NCBI RefSeq assembly: GCF_029227915.1
Contig: NC_079886.1
Location: forward strand, 12,979,501-13,043,500
Direction: 5' to 3'
DNA length: 64,000 nt
From: Hydractinia symbiolongicarpus
Lineage: Eukaryota; Cnidaria; Hydrozoa; Anthoathecata; Hydractiniidae
The notes under the pieces are model-generated. The model was given only the letters and a program-made list of their open reading frames with translations. It was not told where the DNA came from and searched no databases. The stretch's first letter is position 1, and each line of letters opens with the position of its first letter. The position numbers and the translations under genes are program-made. Shown in pieces: positions 1 through 11,327 of this stretch.

Positions 1-3000
1 GGAGCAATTCTTAAAGTTAGAGTTTTAGAGCCATTTTTCGGGCTGGTTATTTTTTTCGTTGTGATTCTATTATTTCTACCCTTGTCTAGGAGCCATCGTT
101 ATTTAAGTTTTCGGCTTTTAAAACTTGGACTTGGACAAAAAGCTTTCGCGATTTTTAGAAAAAGTTGATTTTTCGCGAAAATAACTTTCGCGAATTTCAG
201 GTTAAATTTTCTTGCAGGGCAGAAGTTTTGTCAAAAAGCGGCGAAAATTTCTGCCCTTAATGTAGGACAAGTAGCCGTATGGAAAACAATTGTAGCTCAT
301 TGGTCTAGGCTAATTAAATTTGCTAACATGTGCACTTTCTACGAAAATTTAGTTGATCGATATCATTATCTCATTGACGTCATATTACAGGATGTTAAAA
401 TTGACCGTCTCTTCCGCCATTATGGACTAATCATATTTTATTTTTCACCAAGTGCGGTTTCAAAAAATCGATGGGGTATTTTTAAGTAAGAAGTAATTAA
501 AAGACTTATTTTTAAACACTTAAGTTTTTAGGCAAATATAAGGTAATAAAATACTTCTTCCCATACATTATAGTTTGCAAGAATGAGATGTATTAAACTA
601 CACCAGGCATTCAGCATACGCTCGTGTGACGTGTAGATGACGAATCAGTTTAAAATATTTTTGTTTTTAAAAAATGGATTTTATTGTATAAAAATATTTA
701 AGATCAATTGATTTAACCCATTTCGTTTAGCACATACATTTCGATTTGTAAATCTTCCCTGAGTTGCCTCATGTTACTGGTTTAAACAACTCTGCTTAAC
801 ACAGGGCGGACCGTTTAACAAATTCTCCTCATACTTTTTTCCAGGTTGTTTTTTTTACTTTATCTTGACCTAATGAAGTGATCACTGGGACTCAAACAAT
901 CGAATTATTAAGTTTTAGTCCATATAATTAGAATAACTAGGTTTTGTATTTTTTTTCATTATTAAAGGTACTTTCTGATTAAAAAAATGTTTTGTGTTAT
1001 CAAGCATCAAAATTAACAAAGATTGCACTCTTAAACAACAAAGATTTATCCAATACCTGGCACCATAGTCTGTTTGTTATGATCTTGCTACAATCGCCTA
1101 CCATCTTCACGAACTTTGCTAATAAGAATGCAGGTAAGTGACGTAGTTACCTGCATTCTTATTAGCTAACCCCCTGCCTTGCGCATCGAACGATTGAATG
1201 TTTATCTATAATTTTTTCCTTTACTTAAAAAAGTTTTTCATGAAGAAAGCAATGAAGGAAAATAATTCGCAGGTTCTAGGATTTCAATTCGAGCCCTAAA
1301 GGGCAGCGAGTGATGAACTAGTTCCGACTTTTTAAGACGTAAACAAATATAATATTGCCAGATACCTTGTTGCTCCTACTCGCCTAAATGTCAAAGCAGG
1401 TCTATGGTGCCTGTGCGATAAATATTAGAGAATGCTCTCAAAGTCGAATGTTTGTGCTGTCACGAGATAGACTGTATTAAATACTTTCAATTACATGGTA
1501 TAAAATTTTCTCCTGCTTCATGAGTAATTTTTAGATGTGAGTGTGATGAGTAATACTGTTATATTATATTTTTCAGATAAAAAATGTATCAGGAAAAACG
1601 AAGATTTACAAGCGGTGATTTTATTAAAATGTACGCTGTGGACAGCTTTGGTGGCACTCAAGACAAGAGAGATAGCAGAGAATTGGTGAAACGTGACGAC
1701 GTATAGAACAATTTAGCAATAAAGAGACCCTGGGTTCAAAGTTGCTTATCATTTTTTTGCGCTTTACGATAAAGTATTTACAACTTTCTTTAGATCCTAC
1801 CGCAATGCCGCTTATCGACAGTTCTGCTATTTCGTGCACAATCATTTGGGTAGAGGGGAGCGACGAGTTATTCCAGCACGTGTGGTATTCAAGATTCGCG
1901 AGGAGTTCCTTAGTGTTGATGGCGTTTATGTTAGTTACAAAGACGGGGTGGTAATTCCAGAGCTCAATATTTCATGATAGGGGAGAATGATTAAACGGAG
2001 GCATAATTTTTTTAAAAAAAGTACCAAATCTACAACTTGATTCTTTTAAAATTTTGGCACTTTTCTATCGGAGGTCGTTAATTGAGCTCGTTTTAAAATT
2101 TTACGGAGGTCAAGTATTCGTAGTTTTTGTCCTCTTGTGCCACTTTCGCAAGAAACTGTTTGTTGAACTTAGAATACGTGACTCGAAATAGCGGAATTTT
2201 TTGTTGATCTTAAATAAAATTTACGGGACTTCCAATTTGTTCCAATAATGCGAGATACTCGAATTAGGGCGATAATGGATCATTCCGTTTCAAGGGTTGA
2301 CACTCCGTAAGTTGAATACAACGATAAATTAAAAAATACATTGATATATTTAAAAGGAGACAACGGCCTCTACTCAAACAACCAAACCATCTTTTAATTA
2401 AAGCGCATTAGGCTTATCGTAGATTAAAGATTCAATATAAATGAATAAAACTAAAAAAAAACTTCATCCTTCTTTCGATTCGATGCGTAAGTTTCGTTTC
2501 CGCAACCAATGTTGAGAAAATTACTTTTAACAACAGAAAATGGTAAATAATTAAATGATAAGAAAATTTTTGTTTGAAATTTACTGATCAACGAGCACTA
2601 TATATAAAAGTTACAATTCCTAAGATATAGAAAATTCCATGATTTACGTTATACGTCTTCTTTTACAGACGCTGTGACGTACGAGCTGCCAAAACAAAAG
2701 TTCAGAATAAACGTATATACATTAAACGAATCCACCACCATAACAGCCTTATTCATAAAGCATTAAACTCCTAATAAAATTTTAATTCATTAAGATATAA
2801 ATAACAAAATATTTACAGTATTTACAGTTCGTAGCAGCAAAACTGGTCTTGTCGTCAACTTATATTGATTGCAGCAAAAGATAGATACAAAAAGTTAAAA
2901 TAGCATTTGGAAAAACTGCAGATTTAAAACATCTACATCTAAACCTGAAAAATAAATAAAGTTATGCAAAAGAAATGCTTACTGTATCACAAAAAGATAA

Positions 3001-3296
3001 AATTAACTATAGGATTTGTATACAAAAAAACTGTCGCGTTTTTGTATGTGATCAAATTCCTACCATATATATCAATATGCAAGTGTTCAAGCCCTACGAC
3101 ACAAAATTAAAAGTGAGGGGGCTAAAATTCAGATATAGTCATTATTAATAGTGGTGCTTGCAGATAACACTTTGTTAATGCACGCAAAAGAAAGGTTCTT
3201 AAAATGATAACTAATCAGCCAAAAATATGGCCACCTTAGCCCCCTCCGGTGCCGTAGGGCCTGGTGTTCTATCCCTATATCCCTGTATGTCTCTAT
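1..3296. other. AT-rich intergenic region, no gene recognised
   Basis: Open frames here are short and resemble no family I know. The right end, roughly 2700 to 3296, probably contains the 3' untranslated region of the minus-strand bZIP gene. The only structured feature I see is the long perfect inverted repeat at 1118-1166, listed separately. Confidence 0.6.
1118..1166. repeat. Perfect 20-bp inverted repeat (hairpin)
   Basis: The arms at 1118-1137 and 1147-1166 are exact reverse complements over 20 bases, separated by a 9-base loop (GTGACGTAG). An isolated hairpin of this quality could be a fold-back or MITE remnant or an RNA stem. I see no gene next to it that would explain it. Confidence 0.85.
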
Positions 3297-5190
3297 CTAA
3301 GCTTCAATGTTGGTTGGTTTCTTCATTTCCATCTGTCCACTAGGTACCAAATAGACATTTCCATCTGAAGTGTATTGCAAGGAATACTCTGAAGGTGAAT
3401 AGTTTTCCCCATTAGAATCACGTAGATGTTCAAAGATGTAACTATTTAACCATTCAGTTTTCTTTCTGATTGCTTGTGTTTCCTCAATTAACTTTTGTTT
3501 TTCTGCCAACAGAGACAATCGCCTTGATTCTAACATTCCAACACCAGTATCCAAGTTGTCGATAACATCCATCTTTCGTTTACGACAATTTCTTGCGGCC
3601 AGTTTGTTCTTTCCTTTCCGACGAACATCTTTTGCTGCATGTTGTCTCACAGTATCCAGGGATTTGATGACTTCATTAAATGTCTCAACTGGCATTGATA
3701 TTAACTCATCAGAGGTGTAATGGAAATCAGGCCATATCAGAGCAGATTTGTTTTTTTGTTGCTTTAGATTACTGGATGAGTAACTGTTTGGTGCAAAAGT
3801 TTGGTGATTTCCTGCTGCAGGGCTGTGCTTGTGTGCATCGAAGTTCATAAAGTTGTTTAAGGGATACCGTGATTTTTTAAAGAGAACTTCATCAGTAAAA
3901 TGCTTTTGATAATCATGGTCATTGGGGTGACGTAAAGTCTTCAGTGGAAATTCTTCTTTTACAGTAGCATGTGGTAGCACTAAATATATATATTATATAA
4001 CTTTTAAAAAAATAAAATTAAGATTAAAAAGAAAAATTATATTGTAACAATTAATGTAGTATTAGGTTGGGTAGGGTTAGAGCAATTGAAACCACTAAAA
4101 CAACAAATATAAAAAAAAGATAGAAAATATGGATCACAATCTTACTAGATGCTCCTCCAAAATTGCTATTCTTTGATGACAATGATCTTACGAATGCTTT
4201 GTCAATCTCTTCATCACTTGCTAATGCATTTTCAAAATCGTTGAACTCCATTATCGAGTCTGTGACATGCTTATATCCAGGTACTGATGAATTTGTAAAT
4301 CGCATTAGAAATGGATCATCATAGGAATGATTAGGAAAAGTATTCCTTGGAGTTTGTTCAGGCATTGGGCTTGCCAAGAATTCGTTAAATGTTGGACTTT
4401 TTAGTGGAGAATTCACATACTCAAGGTCTTTATCCATGCCTTTCAAATTTTCAAAGGGTTGTCTTGCTTCACCATATTGAGATTTATCACTTTCAGGTGT
4501 GAAATTAGCATCATTAAAATCGAGCAACTCATCAATATCAAAATTTCGATTATCAGAAGATGGCGAAAACCCAACAGCTCCTTGCACACCAAGGGTATCC
4601 AATTCGTTTAGTTCAAACACATGATCACTTAATGGTGATAGAGAATTATAATCATCCAAGTTATTAGTTGCAGTATGAGACAATACGCTGGAAGCAGGGG
4701 ACCCAATGCTAGCAGCTGCTGACCCATACCCATCATCACTAATTGTTGGATAAGGCGAAGCACCATGCACACGTGTAGCAGGTGGGTCACTATTCTTATT
4801 AATAATAGGCATAACATGTTGTGGTTGGTTATTAAAGTTTAGATCTCCTCTACGATAAGCTTCTTGCCAGCTAACAAGCTCTTGTAATTCTAGGAAAGAC
4901 CTAAAATTTTCTTCGGCATCTTTTGATTGGTGTAAATTTGAACCTGTTCGTGGGTAATTATGATATTGTCCTTGGTTTTGAAGCACTAATGGGGGAGAAT
5001 CAACGCTTCCATGTACATTTTCGTAGTGGATTTGACTGTAAGGATGATACCGTGCACCATGTGGATTATCGTAATAGGGATTCACTGCATTGGGATCGAC
5101 TTGAGCGTTATCTGGTGTGCGAGCAACCCATCCAGCTAGGGATAAAGCTGCGGCCAATTGAAGAACATTTGAGTACTGATCCCAGCGCAT
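3297..5190 (-). CDS. CNC-family bZIP transcription factor (NF-E2/Nrf-like), two exons
   Basis: Exon 1 runs 5190-4146 and exon 2 runs 3979-3297, giving 575 residues. The intron 4145-3980 (166 bp) has a GTAAGA donor and a TTTAG acceptor and joins in phase. An in-frame stop lies upstream of the ATG at 5190. Exon 2 carries the CNC box (ELISMPVETFNEVIKSL) followed by the basic region (RRKGKNKLAARNCRKRK) and a leucine zipper, so the family call is firm. Such proteins bind antioxidant/stress-response elements as heterodimers with small Maf proteins. Exon 1 encodes an acidic, Ser/Asn-rich activation region. Its N-terminus has a hydrophobic stretch (about residues 9-22) that recalls the ER-anchoring segment of Nrf1. 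I do not see a clear ETGE KEAP1 degron. Polinton A begins only about 450 bp upstream of the start codon. Confidence 0.88.
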
Positions 5191-5639
5191 ATTTATTATG
5201 GATAAAAATTCTTGTAAGATAAACCTTTGTTAATAAGTATTCAATTAAAATATATTCTGCTGAGTACAGTCCTGCTGAACAATAACGAAATAAGAATTTA
5301 TATACTAGGTAACTCTCTGCGTCCCTTCTTCTTTGTTGTTCAAAACTTTGTAAGAAAGTTTGTTTCCGAAAGAAAATTTAATAACGTATCCGTGATGCTT
5401 TGCTCCAATTACGTCATTAAAGCAATTTAGTCCCTCCTACGCACTCCGCTATTGCAGAAACAATTGACCGTTGGTCAACTTAGGTCCTAGTCCAGTTTAG
5501 GAATTTAGTGTTGAGAAGGTAAAGTGCGTGCAACTGACCAACGAACATACATTTTTTATTTTTTATTAAATAAAAAATGTTAATCTACAGGCCATTATGA
5601 CATACCGTAATTATTCTAATTTAACGCTCCGGTAAAAAT
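5191..5639. promoter_or_regulatory. Presumed 5' flank/promoter of the bZIP gene
   Basis: This stretch lies between the bZIP start codon and the left end of Polinton A. It holds no convincing ORF and probably contains the 5' UTR and proximal promoter. No specific element is certain. Confidence 0.4.
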
Positions 5640-5907
5640 AGCTAGAGTAGGGGATGAATATAATCAGGTTTTAGGTTTTCGACGGTCAAACCCCTATTAA
5701 AAAACGCTGCTTTTAGACCCCTTAAAACAGCTGTGACGTCACATATTTTATCATGCCTCAAATGATTAATCACATATTTTATCATGCCTCAAAAGAGTAA
5801 TCACAGATTTCATCATGCCTCAAATGAGTAAACACGTGACATCATGACGGCACACGACAAAAACTGCTGACATATCTGTTTGAATAGGGAAATTTCCTAC
5901 TCAAATT
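5640..5907. repeat. Left terminal inverted repeat of element A
   Basis: This matches the reverse complement of 21749-22016 nearly base for base. It begins AGCTAGAGTAGG and includes three tandem 31-bp units, a run of GACGGCACACGAC-type sequence, and an imperfect palindrome near 5875-5907 (TTTGAATAGGGAA / TTCCTACTCAAA). The palindrome sits about 60 bp before the polymerase start codon, where a promoter or operator would be expected. Confidence 0.93.
5739..5831. repeat. Three tandem 31-bp units inside the TIR
   Basis: Units at 5739-5769, 5770-5800 and 5801-5831 share the core ATCATGCCTCAAA and end in TAA. The same array occurs in the right TIR of A, whereas element B keeps only one unit in each TIR. 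These could be binding sites for a terminal protein or integrase, which is inference. Confidence 0.85.
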
Positions 5908-5949
5908 TTGTCAACTTCAAAAAAAAACTCCGAAAGTCCAAAATCTGTA

Positions 5950-5959
5950 TATAATAAAG
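5950..5959 (+). promoter_or_regulatory. TATAATAAAG motif before the polymerase start
   Basis: The motif ends four bases before the ATG at 5964. Because no same-strand gene lies upstream inside the element, it cannot be the polyadenylation signal of a preceding gene. Equivalent motifs precede almost every ORF start in elements A, B and C, for example 10020-10029, 11030-11035, 15414-15422 (minus) and 29205-29214. Confidence 0.6.
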
Positions 5960-5963
5960 AGAA

Positions 5964-8900
5964 ATGAGTTGGCTCAAGAATGCAATCACCAAGCTATACA
6001 GCGCTGTCTCAGCGCCAGTAGCAGCAACTCGCGATGCTCTTGCGGGTCGACTACAGAGCGTGCGAGACACTGTCAGACATTATTATAATAGAGCAAGGGA
6101 ACAAATTGCTGGAAGGACGACGCTGCACGATGAAATCGAGAGAGAAGCGCGAGAGGACTTTTACGATGCTGGAGACATACAAGACGAATACAGCGGAGTC
6201 GAAGACATCAAGCACATGTTCCCACAAGAGAAAAACCGATCCGAAGGCGTCGAAGACATTCAGCATATTTTTGACGAAAATGACACACAGATGTTGGAAG
6301 ACGGAAATCGCGTCAAGACATGGCGGTTCAACAAGAACCTTAATCAGCCACTGGCGGAGGCCATCATACAAAAAATTACGCCCTACATAGACATGAGAGT
6401 CAAGGTAGTCTACAGTTTTGCTTGCATCATCTACGAAGCAGGAGGTGGCACGGCTCCGTATCACAAAACCAAAGGAAGCGAAGGATCGCTTACGAGCCTA
6501 GCTGACATCGAAGCTTTTATCGAAAAATGTGAAATGCAACGATTAGATCTAGGAGATAACGAGTTTTGGGGGAAGGCGTACTTACCACCAGAAAGAACAA
6601 TCGAGATCCCAGGATCGTACGAAGGGAAAATAGTCTTCCAGCATGTGCAGATCAAGATCATCTCCACAAGGGAGCCCTTGTTAGGTTGTGGACCTTTGCC
6701 AGACTGGTTGCGAAAAAAGAGGTGCATCTACGCTGTGGATGGTAAAGAAGAGCGAATGCGGACAACCTATGTGTCTGGCGATGTCTAGCCATCGAAAAAA
6801 GGGCCGGGGTAGAACGTGGAACAGAGTACCTTACAAGGCCAGCTCTCGCGCTAGCACGCGAGTACTACGAGAATCCCAAACTAAAGAGGGAAGATGTACG
6901 TGCTACGAAGCTCGTTGACTTTGAAGGGATAGCGAAGCGTTTCAAGATCAACATCAGAGTCTTTGAGCCCCTGACAAACTCTGAAAAGGCACCCTGGAGA
7001 CTTGTGTACGGTTAGAATCAATACAAAAAAGATTTAGACACGACCAACCTTGGTATGTTGGATGGGCACTGTTTTTACATTAAAAAGATAGATGTTTTAA
7101 CGCAGCACTGGAAGTGCATGGTCTGCAAACAGCGATTCATGCAAGTCTGTCATCTCACAAGGCACACAAAGGAAGAGTGTGAAGGAAGAAAGCCGACTAT
7201 CATCTGCAAAGGCGAGAAGGTCAAGCGCTTGCCTAGCAAGTCAGAGAAGGTCTTTTACGGTGAGGGCTTCAGTTATGACGCTTGTAAATGGCTCGAGCAC
7301 ATGTCGAGGGAAACTGGAAGACACATCCATCACGCACTATGTGGGCATGGAGGAGAGCGTGTGATACGCTACGGGGAGAAAGAAAATTAGGTCTACAAGG
7401 TAGACGGCTATGAACCTCAGATCATGACAGTCTATGAGTACCACGGTTGCAAGTGGCACGGATGCCCCTGCCAAGGAACGCGGAACATAAACACATATAA
7501 GACCACCAAGTCCAGAGGTACTTCAAGAAAGAATTTCGACCATATCCTCACTACATCGTGTTTGATTTCGAGGCCCTCTTGCTCCCTCTGAATCAGCGAC
7601 AAACATCCGATCTAACATACATCTCGGAGCATGTACCGGTCAGCGTCGCCATTCACGATAGTCTGAACGGAGATCCAACGTTCTTGGAGCACGATGATCT
7701 AAAGATCTTGGTTGAACGATTTGTGGAGCAGCTTGAAAAGAGACACGCCCTCATCGTGAAAGAGGTGGAGAGAATGTACCCGAGACCTGATGATTTTGAC
7801 ATGCTTCCAGACAAGACTCAGAAGGCATGGAACGAGTGGGTAAACCAAGTGGCTGTGATCGGTTTTAACAGCGGAAAGTATGACCTGAACATGATCAAGC
7901 GGTACTTTGTCGATCAAATTGCCAAAGACGATAGCAAAAAGATCAAAGTGGCGAAGAAAGACAACGACTACATGTTCCTCACGACCTCAAGATTTAAATT
8001 TCTCGATATCAAAAATTTTATAGCTCCTGGCATGAGCTACGACGAGTGGTGCAAATCTCTGGATTGCAAACTCAAAAAGCTGGTGTTCCCATACGAGTGG
8101 CTGACGAGCTATGACAAGCTAAATCACGTCGGACCCGTGGCGTACGAACACTTCTACAGCAGTCTTATTGGGAAAAACACCCTCTCTCCTAAAGAGTACG
8201 AAACATTCCGTGCAGAGTTTTACAAGCGAGGCTGTGTCACCATGATGGACTGGTTGCGCGAGTACAATTTAGCCGACGTGGAACCTTTCATCGAAGCCGT
8301 GGACAGGACAAGGTTGCAGTACTACGACGACGAAATTGACATCTTGAAAGACGCGGTAAGCATTCCAGGTGTATCGATGCGCTACGTCTTGAACAAGTCT
8401 CTACGATTGAATCCAAAGTTAGAGCTCTACGCTCCGGGGGAGCCGTGTAAACACAAGTGTAATAAAGACTGCTACCAAGGATCTTGCAAGGCGTGCAAAA
8501 AGGTGCAAAAGGCTTGCACTGAGTGCACGAAGAATGAAGCCTACGAGCTCTTGCAGACGGGTATGGTGGGAGGGCCTGCCATCGTGTTCTGTAGGTACCA
8601 CGAGAGAGACGTGACGGGTATCAGATCTCACATCTATGGTCGAAACAGTAAAAAGTGCAAAACCATTCTTGGCTATGATGCGAATATACTGTACCCGAGT
8701 ACGTTGATGCAAGACTTTCCTTGTGGGAAGAGGAAGCTGATCAAGATCAAAACACCCACGGTTAAACACAATCTCGAGCTACTAACACAAGGTGTGCAAA
8801 ATGGATCCCTCTTCGGTTTTGCGCAGGTTGACATCGAATTGCTGAAGGAGCTGTATGAGAAATTCAGTGAGATGCCTCCACTGTTTGTCGTGAAAGAGAT

Positions 8901-9921
8901 ACCCGACGATCAAATCCCTGAGCACATGCAAGAGTACCTAAAAGCAACAGGGCAAAAGCGTGTTCAAGGTACGCGTAAGCTTCTAGGGTTGATGAAAGCT
9001 AAAAAGATCTTGTTGTACACTCCGGTGCTAAAGTGGTACCTTGACCATGGCCTGAAAGTGACTGCTTTTCACCAGTTCATCAAGTACAAACGAGGTAAGC
9101 CATTTGCATGGTTTCCGAAAGAGATTGCGGATGCACGACGACAAGCGGATAAAGACCCTGACAAGCGTATTGCGGGAGATACAGCCAAGTTGAAAGGTAA
9201 CTCATTCTATGGAAAAATGATCGAAGATCTAGCGAGGCACGCTAATACTACGTTTACCAGAGATGAAAATAAGGTGGATGCAGCATTGCGATCGCCGTAC
9301 CTTGAAGATCTTGAAGAGATAGGAGATGCGTACGAGATCAGAGAAGGAAAGAAAAAGGTGCATATCGACAGAGCATACCAGTGCGGCATTGCGGTGTACC
9401 AGCTGGCCAAATTGCGCATGCTGGAATTTTACTACGACTTCATTGACAAGTACGTGGATCGTCGAGACTTTGAATGCATTTACATGGATACGGACAGTGC
9501 CTATTTTGCCATCTCTGGAGAAGAGTTGCGAGATGTTGTTCGCCCTGAACTGCTTGACGAGTACGATAAAGACGTGAAAAACTGACTCGTCACTGATAAG
9601 TACTCGAGTCGAACAGGAGGGATATTCAAACTGGAATTTATAGGTTTTAGAATGATAGCTTTGACAGCAAAGTGTTACTTTGTGGAAGGAAAGAAAGGCA
9701 CAAAATTCTCCTGTAAAGGCATGTCGAAGAAGCAGAACGCTATGACATGGGAGAGGTATAAGAACGCGTTAAATGGCTCTATTGACACTGCAAAAAACGT
9801 AGGTTTCCGGGTGCGCAACCAGGGGATGGTTACGTACGAACAAAACAAGCTGAGCCTATCAGCGTTTTATGACAAAAGGAAGGTACTCGAGGATGACATC
9901 CACACAGTACCGCTAGAGTTG
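5964..9921 (+). pseudogene. Protein-primed family B DNA polymerase (PolB), broken copy A
   Basis: This would replicate the element from its ends. Recognisable parts, in order, are a zinc-finger-like Cys/His segment near 7110-7170, a YEYHGCKWHGCPC endonuclease-like motif near 7435-7470, the exonuclease motif VFDFEA at 7558, GFNSGKYDLN near 7860, polymerase motif A (YDANILYPS, about 8671), motif B (KLKGNSFYGKM, about 9190) and motif C (YMDTDSAYF, about 9480). The catalytic motifs are intact, but the frame is not. There is a frameshift near 6745, TAG at 7013-7015 and 7088-7390 region end (TAG at 7388-7390), a deletion near 7490-7520, and TGA at 9583-9585 where copy B has Trp. The normal stop is lost through a deletion, so the last segment runs into the next gene. 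The start follows a TATAATAAAG motif. Confidence 0.92.
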
Positions 9922-9936
9922 TGTCGAAAATTAAAA

Positions 9937-10557
9937 ATGATGAACGACATAAGCCTCACCGTAGCAATAATCCTTCCGTACGTCTTGATCGTGCTCTACT
10001 TTTGGCGCTATAGAAGGGTATTAATAAAGATGAGTGAGATTGCAGCTATATTTAATGTTGTAGACACGGAAGCCTTTCAAACCAAAGAAAAACCGGCAGA
10101 CAATCGCCAGGCCTTGAAGGATGCGATAAGGCAAGGGAAATCGCATCTCTTACCCAAAAAATGTACTGAAGGATTTGTCGACAAAGCTCCTGAGGAGGCG
10201 ATCGAAAAAGCGTACGCCGACTATGTTCAACGAGAGCTCTACGATAAGGGAGAAAAAACCGCCAAGGCACTCTCTACGCATGCTATCAACCTGTACGCTA
10301 ACGCTGTGGGAAATTACGTCAAAATCGACTCTGTCGAAGGACATAGAAAAGACATCGGGGAAGATCCGATTATCAAAGACTCCATGGCAGATTTGGGGAT
10401 CCTTGTGTACTCTGCCTTTGGAAAATATCTAGCGCCACTATTAATTGCTGCTCATACTATTAATCACACTCAGCTCTCCGTGAAGTCCAAGACAGATGAA
10501 AAGCGAGATGACGAACAGCAAGAAAACAAACAGTCTTTCGAAGATGAGCAATCGTGA
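9937..10557 (+). CDS. Membrane-anchored conserved Polinton protein with an internal second start
   Basis: The first about 30 residues (MMNDISLTVAIILPYVLIV...) form one transmembrane segment followed by an RYRR basic stop-transfer patch. An in-frame ATG at 10030 (MSEIAAIF) is directly preceded by TTAATAAAG, the motif seen before most genes here, so a shorter soluble product may be made. The rest is charged and probably helical, with a short hydrophobic patch (YLAPLLIAAH) near the C-terminus. Copy B (34812-35438) keeps both starts. In A an upstream deletion fuses it in frame to the broken polymerase tail. I do not know its function. Confidence 0.7.
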   Translation: MMNDISLTVAIILPYVLIVLYFWRYRRVLIKMSEIAAIFNVVDTEAFQTKEKPADNRQALKDAIRQGKSHLLPKKCTEGFVDKAPEEAIEKAYADYVQRELYDKGEKTAKALSTHAINLYANAVGNYVKIDSVEGHRKDIGEDPIIKDSMADLGILVYSAFGKYLAPLLIAAHTINHTQLSVKSKTDEKRDDEQQENKQSFEDEQS

Positions 10558-10635
10558 AATTATTGATCGTGTAAACAAGGGAGAGAACAAGAGCACGGTA
10601 CACAGATTTGTTACAAGTCTTACGACTTATAACAA

Positions 10636-11025
10636 GTGAGTGAAGTTCAATCACAAGAAGAAAGAGTCATAACAAAGCCAGTAAAGCATCCGGGGAGAGT
10701 CGCGCAAGGTCACAAGTTGGCGGCACTGATGAAGAAAAGGAAGGAAGATCTGAAGCAACAGCAACGCGGAACAGAGTTCCAAGAAGGTGCTGTAGAATCT
10801 ACAGTCAAAACCTCTTCTGGAGGCACTTCTATACAGTCAGGTCTTACGATCGCCGGAGGCATCGTACTTGCTTGTATAGCAGTTGGTGGAATCTACTACA
10901 TTACACGTAAGCAGGCTCCGCAGGGCGAAGCCCTTCCACCGACAGCGCCTAGCGGAGCACGGTCGCCAGGCGATCAGCAGGACCGAAAGGACACTTCGAA
11001 AATTGACATTTTCCACATGCGATAA
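10636..11025 (+). CDS. Small basic single-span membrane protein; start codon mutated to GTG
   Basis: It has a basic N-terminal half (GRVAQGHKLA, several Lys/Arg) then one transmembrane helix (about residues 68-88, LTIAGGIVLACIAVGGIYYI) and a tail ending KIDIFHMR. Copy B at 34131-34529 has the same plan, ends HIDIFKMR and begins with ATG after CTAAATAA. In A that ATG reads GTG (AACAAGTGAGTG), so translation may fail or start inefficiently. The two copies are far more divergent here than in neighbouring genes. The tail contains one copy of the GATCGCC-type mini-repeat in reverse orientation (10958-10975). Function is unknown; a virion membrane protein is possible. Confidence 0.6.
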   Translation: MSEVQSQEERVITKPVKHPGRVAQGHKLAALMKKRKEDLKQQQRGTEFQEGAVESTVKTSSGGTSIQSGLTIAGGIVLACIAVGGIYYITRKQAPQGEALPPTAPSGARSPGDQQDRKDTSKIDIFHMR

Positions 11026-11035
11026 ACCCTAATAA

Positions 11036-11281
11036 ATGAGTGTTATCCCTCGGGAAAAAGAGATTATAGACATGGTATATGAAACAGTTGTCGACCTGAG
11101 CTTTACTTTCGTTTACGCGGTGTCAGGTAAAAAGTTTCTGGGCATATCGAGCCCCAGCACCAAGATGGATACCAGCGACGTTCTCAAAATGACCACTTAT
11201 TTTAGCGCTGGGAGAGGAACCCGTGAGATATTTGTGAGTAAGGGCTGGATACCTGCGAGCATCGTGCCAAAACCTAAGTAA
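11036..11281 (+). CDS. Small conserved Polinton membrane protein (81 aa)
   Basis: It starts 10 bases after the previous stop, with TAATAA just before the ATG. Residues about 18-32 are hydrophobic (LSFTFVYAVSG), followed by a KMDTSDVLK segment. The B homologue at 33879-34121 keeps length and pattern (KMDMEDGLK) but has diverged strongly in sequence. Similar short proteins sit beside the packaging ATPase in related elements as I know them, but no function is established from sequence. Confidence 0.65.
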   Translation: MSVIPREKEIIDMVYETVVDLSFTFVYAVSGKKFLGISSPSTKMDTSDVLKMTTYFSAGRGTREIFVSKGWIPASIVPKPK

Positions 11282-11297
11282 GCGCGCTACAAGGTTC

Positions 11298-11318
11298 GTG
11301 TCTGCCCAAGGCAGACAC
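11298..11318 (+). terminator. 3' stem-loop before the ATPase gene
   Basis: GTGTCTGCC and GGCAGACAC form a perfect 9-bp stem around CAA. In element B the equivalent junction (33838-33869) has a different sequence but also a perfect stem, so structure rather than sequence is kept. Confidence 0.65.
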
Positions 11319-11327
11319 AAAATAAAT

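Noticed and set aside
1624-1954. Overlapping short ORFs on both strands
   Set aside because: No family resemblance, no motif, and overlapping reading on opposite strands; chance ORFs in non-coding DNA.
5739-5831. CRISPR-like regular repeats
   Set aside because: Three 31-bp units are head-to-tail with no spacers and lie inside a transposon TIR.
5964-9921. Reassigned stop codons (UAG/UAA as Gln) in element genes
   Set aside because: Frameshifts, deletions and a TGA at a Trp codon occur as well, and copy B has ordinary Gln codons at those places; this is decay.
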